DNA from: Flavobacterium chungbukense
Lineage (GTDB): Bacteria; Bacteroidota; Bacteroidia; Flavobacteriales; Flavobacteriaceae
Length of the DNA: 64,000 bases
NCBI RefSeq assembly: GCF_020805785.1
Contig: NZ_JAJGZV010000002.1
Coordinates: 558,001-622,000 of the forward strand
Reading direction: 5' to 3'
The notes below the pieces were generated by a model, which was not told the origin of the DNA, did no database searches, and was given only the letters and a program-made list of their open reading frames with translations. This document shows, one piece after another, positions 8,228 to 17,369 of the stretch; the first letter of the stretch is position 1, and every line of letters begins with the position of its first letter. A program made the translations under genes and the position numbers.

Positions 8228-10099
8228 TTAGTTTACTTCATAAATAAATGATTCAGAAGGTTTTATTTTAACTCGTGCCGAACCTTCTCCATTTTTGACT
8301 GTAAGATATGTCTTGCTCTTTAAATATAGTTTATCTACAAGCACATATGAACCATCTTTTAAATTCCATTTTGAAATGAGAGATGAAGGAATTTTTAGAT
8401 CAAATTCACTTTCTTTTTCAGATGAAAAGTTAACAATTACAATCAGTTTTTGTTTTGCCGACCATCGTGCGTATGAATACAACAAGGCATCGTAACCTGT
8501 ATTATTTTGACGATTTGCCGACTGAATTTCTTCAAAACTTCCCATTAAAGCATCACTTTCTATGGTAAAATTCAATAAACGTTTGTAAAAATCACGTAGT
8601 TGTTTTTCTGATTCTGATAATTTTCCACCATCAAATTTTCCATCATTCATCCAACGCTGATGATTTGGAACTCCGATATAATCAAAGATTGAAGTTCTCG
8701 AACGTTTTCCGAAGCCGGCATCTTCATTTCCAGCCTCTCCTACTTCTTGCCCGAAATAAATCATGGTTGGAGAAGTACTGATTGTTGCTGAAACCACCAT
8801 TAAAGGTTTTCCTCTTTCAGGAGTTCCCGCAAATTCTGGACTAGCTAAACGCTGTTCATCATGATTGTCTAAGAAATGCAACATATGATGTTCAATATCA
8901 GACATTCCTCTTTGAATATTATTTAATTCATCTGGCGAAGATTTCCCTCGTATAACATCTTTCAATTTATCATACGTTTCTACTTTATCATACAAATAAT
9001 TCATTTTTCCTAAACGGATATAATTTCGATATTCATTCGGATTGTATACTTCTGCCAAAAGGAATGCATTCGGATTTTTCATTTTAATAGAAGAGTTCAT
9101 GTAGCTCCAAAATTCATAAGGAACCATTTCTGCCATATCATAACGGAATCCATCAACACCTTTTGAAGTCCAGTATAAAGCAATATCTCGGAATTTTTTC
9201 CAAGAATTTGGAACATCTTTATCCTGCCAAAATGCAAAATGTTCTTGATATGATTTTTGATCAAAACCAGCAGGAAGTTCAGGAAAATCTTTACTGCCGT
9301 CAGGACGAACGCCGTAGTTCACTTTTACCGTTTCATACCAATCATTTTGATCTGGTTTAAATTTTCTTGATCCATTTCCTGTCCATTTTGCTGGATTCTC
9401 ATCAAACTTTCCATCAATCAAATTATTCTTTTCTCCATTTAATGGAATATCACCATCTGGAATTTCAAAATGTTCATTTGGAATGTAATAAAAATTATTA
9501 TCTCTTTTGTATTCAACTGTCACATCATCATCTGCACCAAAATCTTTCACGCCTTCAGGATTTGATTTTCCTTCATATTTTCTAGCAATATGATTCGGAA
9601 CAATGTCAATAATCACTTTTAAACCAGCGTTATGAGTTCGTTTAATTAAAGCCTCAAATTCTTCCAAACGTTTAGCAGGATCTACAGCCAAATCTGGATT
9701 TACATTATAATAATCTTTTACAGCATAAGGCGATCCTGCGCGCCCTTTTACCACTTCCGGATCATCATTTGAGATTCCGTACGCAGTATAATCATTTACC
9801 AAAGCATGATGAGGCACGCCCGTATACCAAATATAATTTACGCCTAAATCTTTTATTTCGTGAAGTGCTTTATCTGTAAAATCATTAAATTTTCCAACGC
9901 CATTTTCTTCTATTGTGCCCCAAGGTTTGTTGTTTGTATTTTTATTTCCGAACAGGCGTGTAAAAACTTGATATACTACAATTTTCTTATCATTAGAATG
10001 ATTTTCTTTTACTTCACTCATTTTTAAATCTTTTGTTTTGCATCCAGAAAACAACATTGTTGTGGCAATTCCGACAGCAATAAACTTACTTTTTATCAT
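8228..10099 (-). CDS. GH13 alpha-amylase-family lipoprotein
   Basis: A 623-residue glycoside hydrolase of family 13. A lipoprotein signal ends LFSGC, with Cys20 lipidated, so it sits in the envelope. The four GH13 regions are present: DIVPNH (about 165-170), GFRYDMAE with nucleophile Asp321, LLAEVYNP with acid/base Glu350, and FLDNHDEQR with Asp414 as transition-state stabiliser. A roughly 100-residue insert lies between regions I and II, and a C-terminal beta domain carries the end. Starch or maltodextrin is the likely substrate. No SusC/SusD pair is adjacent, so it is not in a visible polysaccharide utilisation locus. Confidence 0.9.
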   Translation of the reverse strand: MIKSKFIAVGIATTMLFSGCKTKDLKMSEVKENHSNDKKIVVYQVFTRLFGNKNTNNKPWGTIEENGVGKFNDFTDKALHEIKDLGVNYIWYTGVPHHALVNDYTAYGISNDDPEVVKGRAGSPYAVKDYYNVNPDLAVDPAKRLEEFEALIKRTHNAGLKVIIDIVPNHIARKYEGKSNPEGVKDFGADDDVTVEYKRDNNFYYIPNEHFEIPDGDIPLNGEKNNLIDGKFDENPAKWTGNGSRKFKPDQNDWYETVKVNYGVRPDGSKDFPELPAGFDQKSYQEHFAFWQDKDVPNSWKKFRDIALYWTSKGVDGFRYDMAEMVPYEFWSYMNSSIKMKNPNAFLLAEVYNPNEYRNYIRLGKMNYLYDKVETYDKLKDVIRGKSSPDELNNIQRGMSDIEHHMLHFLDNHDEQRLASPEFAGTPERGKPLMVVSATISTSPTMIYFGQEVGEAGNEDAGFGKRSRTSIFDYIGVPNHQRWMNDGKFDGGKLSESEKQLRDFYKRLLNFTIESDALMGSFEEIQSANRQNNTGYDALLYSYARWSAKQKLIVIVNFSSEKESEFDLKIPSSLISKWNLKDGSYVLVDKLYLKSKTYLTVKNGEGSARVKIKPSESFIYEVN

Positions 10100-10475
10100 A
10101 TCTTTTTTAATCTAAACTTCTCTTTTAAAGGCTTCATAACTCCTATCGAATCTTAAAACCAATTATTAAATTTAGTTTATTTTTTAAAACTTAAAAGAAA
10201 GTTAGTTTCAATTGTTTCTTTAAGCTTAAAAATGGGTCAACTACAACGTAAGAGTTTCGTAATTTGTTGATAAAATTGATGGAGATTCAAAATGACAATG
10301 GCTCAAAAAAACAAAGGTTTTAAATAACTAGAAAAATTTGAAGAATTTTAAACAGAAAAACGCTGAACCTTTGTGACTCTGAACCTTTGAAGCTTAAAAA
10401 ATAAACACATAAATTAATCCTAATAACATTCTAAGGTTGTATCCTTTTTCATAAATTTGACAAAAATTTAATCAG
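10100..10475. other. Divergent intergenic region with an 8-bp-phased array
   Basis: This is a 376-bp gap between the divergent amylase and OstA-like genes. It holds an array of units CGCTGAAC, CTTTGTGA, CTCTGAAC and CTTTGAAG at 10361-10392, followed by CTTAAAAAAT. A TAAATTTG (-7-like) element at 10452-10459 sits 17 bp before the TTG start of the OstA-like gene. I see no matching -33 box, open frame or stable hairpin in the remainder. Confidence 0.6.
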
Positions 10476-12158
10476 TTGAAGAAATCACTCTTTTTCATAT
10501 TTTATAGTCTGCTTTTTTTAAGCGTTCAATTTACTTTCGCGCAAGCGGCAAAAAATAGTCCAAAACAGATTCACATAGACCGTGCTGATAATTTCGAACG
10601 TAATGAGGACCTAGTTCCGGGTGGAGTTGTTTTGAGCGGTAACGTTCAAATTACACATGACGGGGTTGTTTTAACTTGTAACAAAGCATATGTTTTTAAT
10701 AAAGAAAATTATTTAAAAGCTTTTGGAAATGTACAATTAGTGCAAGGTGATACTTTATTCTTAAACAGTAAATATGCAGAATACAGCGGAAATTTAAAAA
10801 AAGCTTTTGCAACTGGAAATGCTGTAATGACTTCACCAGATGCGACTTTGCAAACCGATACTATAAATTTTGACAGAAATGTTCAAGAAGCTTTTTACAA
10901 TACAAAAGGTACCATTATCAATAAAGACAATACTTTGGTGAGCAAATCTGGAAGATATTATGTTAAAGAGAAAAAGTTTCAGTTCCTGACCGAAGTTGTA
11001 ATTACAAATCCAAAATATGTAATAAAATCGAATCATTTAGATTATTACAGTAATTCTGGACATACTTATTTACTTGGACCTTCGACTATTACGAGTAAAG
11101 AAAATTACATTTACACCGAAAAGGGTTTTTACGATACAAAAAAGAATTTGGCGCACTTTCTCAGGAGATCCTACATTAAATACGACGATCGGCTTATAGA
11201 AGGCGACAGTTTATTTTATAATAGAAATACTGAATTTGCATCGGCAACGCGAAATGTAAAAATTACAGATTCTATCAATAAAGGAATTGTAAAGGGGCAT
11301 TATGCAGAGCTTTACAAACTTAAAGATTCGATGTTTGTTACTAAAAGAGCCGTTGCCATTAATTTGGTTGAAAATGATTCTGTTTACATTCACGGAAAAA
11401 AATTAATGGTTACAGGAAAAGAAGGAGAACGTATTTTACGTGCTTATAACAATGTCCGTTTTTTTAAAATTGATATGAGCGGCAAGTGCGATTCGATTCA
11501 TTCAAACTCTAAAACTGCGTTGACAAAATTAATTGGGAAACCAATTCTTTGGAATGGAGAAAGCCAGATTACCGGAGATGTTATGCACTTAATCGGTGAC
11601 AATCAGACCAGAAAAATTGACTCGTTAAAGGTTTTAAATAATACTTTCGTTATCTCGCGGGACACTTTAGGAACAGGTTTTAATCAGGTAAAAGGCCTCA
11701 ATTTATTTGGAAAATTTCGGGATGGAAAACTTCATGATGTCGACGTTATCAAAAATACCGAAGTAGTGTATTTTATGAGAAATGATACCAACGAACTAAT
11801 TGGAATCAACAAAAATGTCAGCAGTAAAATCAATATGATATTGGAAAATAACGCAATTGAAACGATTACGTTTTTCAATAAAGTCGACGGCGATATTTAC
11901 CCAGAAGATGAATTGCCCGAAAATGCTCGAAAATTGCGTGGAATGGTTTGGCGTGCCGACGAAAGAATAAAATCTAAAGATGATATTTTTACTGCGGAGG
12001 ACAATGAAATGAACGAAAAACTCATTAAACAAGGTAAAGAAGAAGAAGAAAAAGGAAAAAATGTTCCGATGAAAGTCAGGAAGGAAACTTTGAATTACGA
12101 TAAGAAGAAGCCTTCCGCAAAACCAGCAGCTAAAGAGCCATTAAAAAGCAGCAAGTAA
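10476..12158 (+). CDS. OstA-like protein (LptA/OstA N-terminal domain)
   Basis: A 560-residue exported protein. The start is TTG at 10476, directly followed by KKSLFFIFYSLLFLSVQFTFAQA, a clean signal peptide that no downstream ATG would preserve. The mature protein consists of repeated beta-strands typical of the OstA/LptA beta-jellyroll: VVLSGNVQITHDGVVLTC, then YAEYSGNLKKAFATGNAVM. In Gram-negatives this fold bridges lipopolysaccharide across the periplasm. The C-terminus is Lys-rich and low-complexity. It is longer than E. coli LptA, and I recall such forms in Bacteroidota. An LPS-transport role is inferred from the fold. Confidence 0.8.
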   Translation: MKKSLFFIFYSLLFLSVQFTFAQAAKNSPKQIHIDRADNFERNEDLVPGGVVLSGNVQITHDGVVLTCNKAYVFNKENYLKAFGNVQLVQGDTLFLNSKYAEYSGNLKKAFATGNAVMTSPDATLQTDTINFDRNVQEAFYNTKGTIINKDNTLVSKSGRYYVKEKKFQFLTEVVITNPKYVIKSNHLDYYSNSGHTYLLGPSTITSKENYIYTEKGFYDTKKNLAHFLRRSYIKYDDRLIEGDSLFYNRNTEFASATRNVKITDSINKGIVKGHYAELYKLKDSMFVTKRAVAINLVENDSVYIHGKKLMVTGKEGERILRAYNNVRFFKIDMSGKCDSIHSNSKTALTKLIGKPILWNGESQITGDVMHLIGDNQTRKIDSLKVLNNTFVISRDTLGTGFNQVKGLNLFGKFRDGKLHDVDVIKNTEVVYFMRNDTNELIGINKNVSSKINMILENNAIETITFFNKVDGDIYPEDELPENARKLRGMVWRADERIKSKDDIFTAEDNEMNEKLIKQGKEEEEKGKNVPMKVRKETLNYDKKKPSAKPAAKEPLKSSK

Positions 12159-12192
12159 AAGTCTTTTCAAATTCTATAGAGCTAAGTAAAGA

Positions 12193-12672
12193 ATGAAAAT
12201 ATTTCCGACAAGCAATTACAGTTTCAAATTAATAGGAGAAACAACAGAATCTCTTGAACGTTTAAAAAGAAGAACATTAATTTCTGAAAGCTTAAGCTCG
12301 AAAATAACAGATAAATCGTTTCTTGGAATTATTGGCAATAATAATTTCACATTAATTTCATCTGAAATAGGCAAAGGCGCCTTTTGCGTTTTAAATGGAG
12401 AAATCATAAACAAAAATGGAACTGTTAAAATAGAAATCAATAAACCATTCCAAGTTTTATTATCTGTTATATTGTGTTTACCAATAGCTGGACTTATTTT
12501 TCAACTATTTAGTCAAGAAGCTCATTTATTTTTATTGTTTATAGCTGTAGCCTTAGGTCAAATTTTGATAATACGATTTGTATTTATTGAAATTGCTTTT
12601 AAAAGATTATCTAAAAACAGTTTAAATCGATTAAATGATATTTTAGACATTGAAGCTATTAAAAAAAATTAA
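12193..12672 (+). CDS. Hypothetical membrane protein
   Basis: I do not recognise this 159-residue protein. The first 85 residues are hydrophilic with several beta-like strands. Two membrane segments then follow close together (about 87-107 and 109-130), and a short charged tail ends the protein. This is a two-TM hairpin like that of YcxB or PH-like bacterial membrane proteins, but no motif confirms either. It starts 34 bp after the OstA-like gene in the same direction and could be co-transcribed. The coding frame is supported by length, a plausible A-rich upstream region and spacing between two solid genes. Confidence 0.6.
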   Translation: MKIFPTSNYSFKLIGETTESLERLKRRTLISESLSSKITDKSFLGIIGNNNFTLISSEIGKGAFCVLNGEIINKNGTVKIEINKPFQVLLSVILCLPIAGLIFQLFSQEAHLFLLFIAVALGQILIIRFVFIEIAFKRLSKNSLNRLNDILDIEAIKKN

Positions 12673-12715
12673 AGTCGGCAAAAGCTTTAAAGATTATATA
12701 GAATTAACTTTAAAA

Positions 12716-12758
12716 CCTCAAAACCTTAGTACCTTTGCCACTTTGAACCTTAAAAAAA
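12716..12758 (+). repeat. 8-bp-phased array abutting a start codon
   Basis: Units CCTCAAAA, CCTTAGTA, CTTTGCCA and CTTTGAAC, with one extra C between the second and third, are followed by CTTAAAAAAA. They end directly at the ATG of the aminotransferase, so the array supplies its whole immediate 5' leader. Confidence 0.7.
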
Positions 12759-13952
12759 ATGAATCCAGATTTTATAAAATACCAAGCGCAAACTTCTCCT
12801 TACCCACTCGGAATGGAAGTTTCTCATGCTATTGGTTCTTACATATACGATACAAACGATAAAAAATATTTAGATTTTGTTGCCGGAGTTTCGGCTTGTA
12901 CTTTAGGGCATCAACACCCAAGAGTAAATCAGGCCATAAAAGATCAGTTAGATAAATACTCGCACGTAATGGTTTATGGTGAATATTCTCAAAGTCCAGC
13001 TGTTCAATATTGTAAACTAATGGCTTCACTCCTTCCTGAATCTTTAAATAAAACCTATTTGGTTAATTCAGGCACAGAAGCAATTGAAGGCGCTTTAAAA
13101 TTAGCCAAAAGAACTACAGGACGCAGTCAGCTAATTTCTTGTCATAATGCGTATCACGGAAACACAATGGGTTCTATGAGCGTTATGGGATTTGAGGAAC
13201 GAAAACAAGCTTTCAGGCCTTTACTTCCAGATGTTGATTTTATTACTTTTAATAATGAAGAAGATCTACAAAAAATAACCACTCGAACAGCGGCTATTCT
13301 TTTAGAAACTATTCAAGGTGGCGCAGGATTTATTCAGCCGGAAAACAATTTTCTTGAAAAAGTTCGTAAACGTTGTGATGAAGTTGGAGCTTTGATGATT
13401 GTAGATGAGATTCAGCCAGGATTTGGAAGAACAGGCAAACTATTTGGTTTTCAGAATTATGACGTTGTTCCAGATATTGTAGTAATGGGAAAAGGAATGG
13501 GTGGCGGAATGCCAGTTGGTGCTTTTACAGCTTCGGCAGAAAAAATGGACCTTTTAACAGAAAATCCAAAATTAGGACACATTACTACTTTTGGAGGTCA
13601 CCCTGTCATTGCGTCAGCTTGTTTGGCTACTTTGCAAGAATTAACTGAAACAAATTTGATGGCGGAAACGCTTGAAAAAGAAAAACTCTTCAGATCGCTT
13701 TTGGTACATCCTTTGATTACAGAAGTTAGAGGAAAAGGATTAATGTTGGCCGCCATGACAGAATCGGCAGAAATTACCAACCAAGTCATTTTAAATTGCC
13801 AAGATAAAGGATTGATTTTATTCTGGCTTTTATTTGAAGGATGCGCAATTAGAATTACACCTCCATTGACTATTTCAGAAGATGAAATTAGAGAAGGCTG
13901 TAAAATAATTTTAGAAGTTATGGATGAAATTTTAAAAAAAATTAATGCATAA
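12759..13952 (+). CDS. Class III PLP-dependent aminotransferase
   Basis: The 397-residue enzyme belongs to the acetylornithine/ornithine aminotransferase group. Visible landmarks are NSGTEAIEGALKLAK (PLP phosphate cup, about 103-117), NAYHGNTMGSMS, the Asp216 of VDEIQPGFGRTG that pairs with the pyridine nitrogen, and Lys245 in VMGKGMGGGMP, which forms the Schiff base. TTFGGHPVIASA completes the fold-type I core. No argBCDE genes are nearby, so the physiological substrate (acetylornithine, ornithine, 4-aminobutyrate or another omega-amine) is undecided. The leader is made of an 8-bp-phased repeat array. Confidence 0.85.
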   Translation: MNPDFIKYQAQTSPYPLGMEVSHAIGSYIYDTNDKKYLDFVAGVSACTLGHQHPRVNQAIKDQLDKYSHVMVYGEYSQSPAVQYCKLMASLLPESLNKTYLVNSGTEAIEGALKLAKRTTGRSQLISCHNAYHGNTMGSMSVMGFEERKQAFRPLLPDVDFITFNNEEDLQKITTRTAAILLETIQGGAGFIQPENNFLEKVRKRCDEVGALMIVDEIQPGFGRTGKLFGFQNYDVVPDIVVMGKGMGGGMPVGAFTASAEKMDLLTENPKLGHITTFGGHPVIASACLATLQELTETNLMAETLEKEKLFRSLLVHPLITEVRGKGLMLAAMTESAEITNQVILNCQDKGLILFWLLFEGCAIRITPPLTISEDEIREGCKIILEVMDEILKKINA

Positions 13953-14158
13953 AACTTGGTGTTATTCTTTTTAGCTATCAATTAAAAAATGACAAAACAG
14001 AAGTTAATCCCTTAAGAATAAGAGAGATTTCTTCCTAAAACAGAATAAAAAATGCTATATATTGTTAATTAAATTGTTCAAAACAATTAATTTCTTATCC
14101 TTACAACAATTATATGGTTGCCTAAATTTATAGTAGGCTAATTTCAAAATAACGAAGT

Positions 14159-15553
14159 ATGCAATTAAGCAACGAAGAAGAAGATTATAACCTATCCCTA
14201 TCCAAATTTGAGTCAATGTTAAAGACTAACAAAGTACTCTTTTTTGATTCTGAAGAATTCGAAGAAATAATTCTTCATTATTTAGATATAGGCAAGGCTA
14301 ATTTAGCAAAAAAGGCCTTAAAACTTGCATTAGACCAGCACCCAAAATCTACAGGCTTAAAATTAGTACAAGTAGAAATGCTGGTTTATGATGACAAACT
14401 CGAATTGGCTGAAAAGCTTTTGAATGAGTTATATGCAATCGAACCCAATAACGAGGAAATATACATCCAAAAAGCTAATATCTGTTCCAAAAGAGATCAG
14501 CACGAAAAAGCAGTTGAATTATTAAAAATTGCATTGCAATATACTGATGATTACGCCGACGTGTACAACTTGATTGGAATGGAATATCTTTTTATGGATA
14601 ATCTTGAATTGGCGAAAGAAAATTTCATCAAATGTCTTGAGGAAGATTTAGAAGATCAATCTGCTCTTTACAACGTAGTGTATTGTTTTGAATTTTTAGA
14701 TCAAAACCAAGAAGCTATTGTTTATTTGAACGAATACATCAACAGAAATCCTTATAGCGAAATAGCTTGGCATCAGCTTGGGCGCCTTCATTATGGTGTA
14801 AAAGAATATGAAAACGCAATTCGCGCATTTGATTACGCAACACTTATCGATGATGAATTTCTAGGTGCTTTTATGGAAAAAGCAAAAGCTTATGAGCGCC
14901 TAAAAAAATACAATGAAGCAATTGAAAGCTATAATAGAACCATCGAATTAGATGATGCTACATCATACGCTTTGCTTCGAATTGGTAAATGTTATGAGAA
15001 ACTTGGAAATTTAGCAAAAGCGATTCAATACTATAACCAAACAGTACATGAAGACCCACTTTTAGATAAAGGATGGATTGCAATTACTGATTTTCATCTT
15101 CGCCAAAAAAAATACCAGAAAGCATTGTTTTTTGTAAATAAAGCTTTAGCAATCGACAATCAGAATCGTTTGTACTGGAAGAGATATGCTACAATCAACA
15201 AACATATGAACTTTTTTGAGGAAGCTGAATTTGGCTACAGAAAAGCAGTAGAGTTTGGAGATTATGCACTAGACACTTGGTTATTTTGGGTAGACATTCT
15301 TCAATTTTTAGGAGAATTTGAAACTGCTATTCAAACTTTATTGCAAGCTTCAGAATATTTCCCTGAAGAAAACGAAATCGAATATCGTTTGGCTGGATTG
15401 TATTTTATGATTCAGGATAATACAAAAGCCAAATTTCATTTAAGCAATGGTTTACGCTTAAATTTTGATAATTATATCTTAATCGAAGATTTATTTCCAG
15501 TAGTTTGGGCAAAGAAAACAGTAAAAAATTATATAGAAAAACATCGTAAATAA
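14159..15553 (+). CDS. Tetratricopeptide-repeat protein
   Basis: A 464-residue cytoplasmic protein without signal peptide or membrane segment, built from TPR-type helical pairs from about residue 35 to the C-terminus. Clear repeats include EEIYIQKANICSKRDQHEKA, the pair around AWHQLGRLHYGVKEYENAIRAF, and YALLRIGKCYEKLGNLAKAI. TPRs act as protein-binding scaffolds, and the partner is unknown. Only 2 bp separates its stop from the aroE start, so the two are co-translated. I recall this neighbour pair from other flavobacteria, but it gives no direct functional link. Confidence 0.85.
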   Translation: MQLSNEEEDYNLSLSKFESMLKTNKVLFFDSEEFEEIILHYLDIGKANLAKKALKLALDQHPKSTGLKLVQVEMLVYDDKLELAEKLLNELYAIEPNNEEIYIQKANICSKRDQHEKAVELLKIALQYTDDYADVYNLIGMEYLFMDNLELAKENFIKCLEEDLEDQSALYNVVYCFEFLDQNQEAIVYLNEYINRNPYSEIAWHQLGRLHYGVKEYENAIRAFDYATLIDDEFLGAFMEKAKAYERLKKYNEAIESYNRTIELDDATSYALLRIGKCYEKLGNLAKAIQYYNQTVHEDPLLDKGWIAITDFHLRQKKYQKALFFVNKALAIDNQNRLYWKRYATINKHMNFFEEAEFGYRKAVEFGDYALDTWLFWVDILQFLGEFETAIQTLLQASEYFPEENEIEYRLAGLYFMIQDNTKAKFHLSNGLRLNFDNYILIEDLFPVVWAKKTVKNYIEKHRK

Positions 15554-15555
15554 GA

Positions 15556-16308
15556 ATGGTTGATATTTTATTAAGAAGACGTTTTGGATTATTAGGACGC
15601 AACATAAGCTACTCTTTTTCAAAAGGTTATTTTACAGAAAAATTTAATAATGAGGTTTTTGCTGGTAACAGTTATGAAAATTTTGACATTTCGGAAATTA
15701 ATTATTTCACTGAATTAATTAAAAACAACCCAGATTTAAAAGGATTAAACGTTACCATTCCTTACAAAGAACAAGTTATTCCATTTTTAGATAAATTATC
15801 ACGAAAAGCTACTTTAATTGGCGCTGTAAATACCATTAAGTTTACTAAAAAAGGCAAACTAAAAGGCTACAATACAGATTATTATGGATTTAAAAAATCT
15901 TTAGAGCCTTTATTAGAGCCTCATCATAAAAAAGCTTTGATTCTGGGAACAGGCGGGGCTTCTAAAGGTGTTGCTTTTGCTTTGGATGAATTAAACATTC
16001 CTTATACTTTTGTTTCTAGAGAAGCAAAAGAAAACATAATAGATTATGATTTGATTAATGCAACTACCTTTGATAACTTTCAAATTATAATTAACTGTAC
16101 ACCAGTTGGAACGAGTCCAAATATTGATGCTTGTCCAAATCTGCCTTATGAATTTTTTACCGAAAAACATATTGCTTACGATTTAATTTACAATCCGGCT
16201 GAAACTACATTCCTTAAAAAAGCAAAAGAAAGAGGGGCCATTATTAAAAACGGTCATGATATGCTAATTTTTCAAGCTGAAAAAGCCTGGAAAATCTGGA
16301 ACAAATAA
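15556..16308 (+). CDS. aroE: Shikimate dehydrogenase
   Basis: AroE reduces 3-dehydroshikimate to shikimate with NADPH in aromatic amino acid synthesis. The 250-residue protein has the substrate block NVTIPYKEQV with catalytic Lys71, the second catalytic residue Asp108 in GYNTDYYGF, and the nucleotide loop ILGTGGASKG (129-138). The C-terminal helix NGHDMLIFQAEKAW closes the active site. The start at 15556 gives about six extra residues before the usual RRFGLLGRN beginning, but no closer ATG exists in frame. It is coupled to the upstream TPR gene. Confidence 0.94.
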   Translation: MVDILLRRRFGLLGRNISYSFSKGYFTEKFNNEVFAGNSYENFDISEINYFTELIKNNPDLKGLNVTIPYKEQVIPFLDKLSRKATLIGAVNTIKFTKKGKLKGYNTDYYGFKKSLEPLLEPHHKKALILGTGGASKGVAFALDELNIPYTFVSREAKENIIDYDLINATTFDNFQIIINCTPVGTSPNIDACPNLPYEFFTEKHIAYDLIYNPAETTFLKKAKERGAIIKNGHDMLIFQAEKAWKIWNK

Positions 16309-16379
16309 AAAACACCAGCAAAAAAAATAAAAGGTTAACGTATTTTTTGTATTTTTAAATCACTTACAAACAAGTGGTT

Positions 16380-17129
16380 ATGAATAAAATACAATTACTT
16401 AGCATTTTATTTTTTTTGTTTTTTCACAACCTACTTTTGGCTCAAGAGAACGATACTTTACGAAGTCCTTTTTCTGAGCCTCGTTACCATTATTTTCTCA
16501 AAACAATCATTTTTTTCGATGAATATTTAGATACCGATAACGGATCATTTAATACCACTCAAGTTCGGGTTCTTCTGCCAATAGGAAATAAAGCCTGGAA
16601 CTTACGTTTCGATCTTCCTCTGATTTCCGCAAATACAAATTCAATTAATAAAACAGCAATTGGAGATATAGGTATGGGAGTCAGCTATATTCCCTATCTG
16701 CAAAATAATAATGGAATAGCGTTAAGAACAAGAGTTTATGCTAACACAGCCGCAGATCCGAATTTTGGTACTGGAAAATGGGTCGTTATGCCCGCAGTTA
16801 TCTACGGAAAATATTTATATGAAAAAAAGTTTCTCTGGCTCTCCACTTTAGAATTTCAAGGCAGTTTCGCAGGAGCAAATGAAAGAAATGATATTAATGT
16901 AACACTTTTTGAAAATGTCCTGCTGCATTTCTTTGGAAAAAATTGGGTTGCAGGAGATGTGGCTTTTCGTTATAATGCAACTTTAGACGCATTTCAAAAC
17001 AATGCCTTTGTCGAATTTGGACGAAAAATTACTCCAAATAATCTAGTTTACATCCATCCCAGTGCCGGATTTGGAACAAATAGAACGTACAATTTTGGAA
17101 TTGAAATTGGGGTATTAATACTTTTCTAA
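16380..17129 (+). CDS. Predicted outer-membrane beta-barrel protein
   Basis: A 249-residue exported protein of unknown function. I chose the ATG at 16380. A GTG two codons earlier is also in frame. A signal peptide (NKIQLLSILFFLFFHNLLLAQ) is followed by alternating amphipathic strands such as WNLRFDLPLISAN, IALRTRVYANT, WLSTLEFQGSF and LVYIHPSAGFG. The last residue is Phe, as is usual for barrels assembled by the Bam machinery. Strand count suggests about 10-12 strands. It may be a small porin or a surface protein. No neighbour suggests a cargo. Confidence 0.65.
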   Translation: MNKIQLLSILFFLFFHNLLLAQENDTLRSPFSEPRYHYFLKTIIFFDEYLDTDNGSFNTTQVRVLLPIGNKAWNLRFDLPLISANTNSINKTAIGDIGMGVSYIPYLQNNNGIALRTRVYANTAADPNFGTGKWVVMPAVIYGKYLYEKKFLWLSTLEFQGSFAGANERNDINVTLFENVLLHFFGKNWVAGDVAFRYNATLDAFQNNAFVEFGRKITPNNLVYIHPSAGFGTNRTYNFGIEIGVLILF

Positions 17130-17369
17130 AAATAAATAGTTACGTACTAAATTGAATTTATAAAAGCATAACCTAAAAAAAGATACGTATTTCGAATTTA
17201 TAGATACTTTAAACATTAGATCAAAACATTTTAAAGACAATAGCAAATTAGAGCAAAGAATAGGAATTTCATCGTAAAATAGCGCATAAACAAGCGATTT
17301 ATTTTGTATTTAGAAACACCTTTACTATCTTTCGCATTGATTAAAATAAAAACCTTATACATTTTAAAG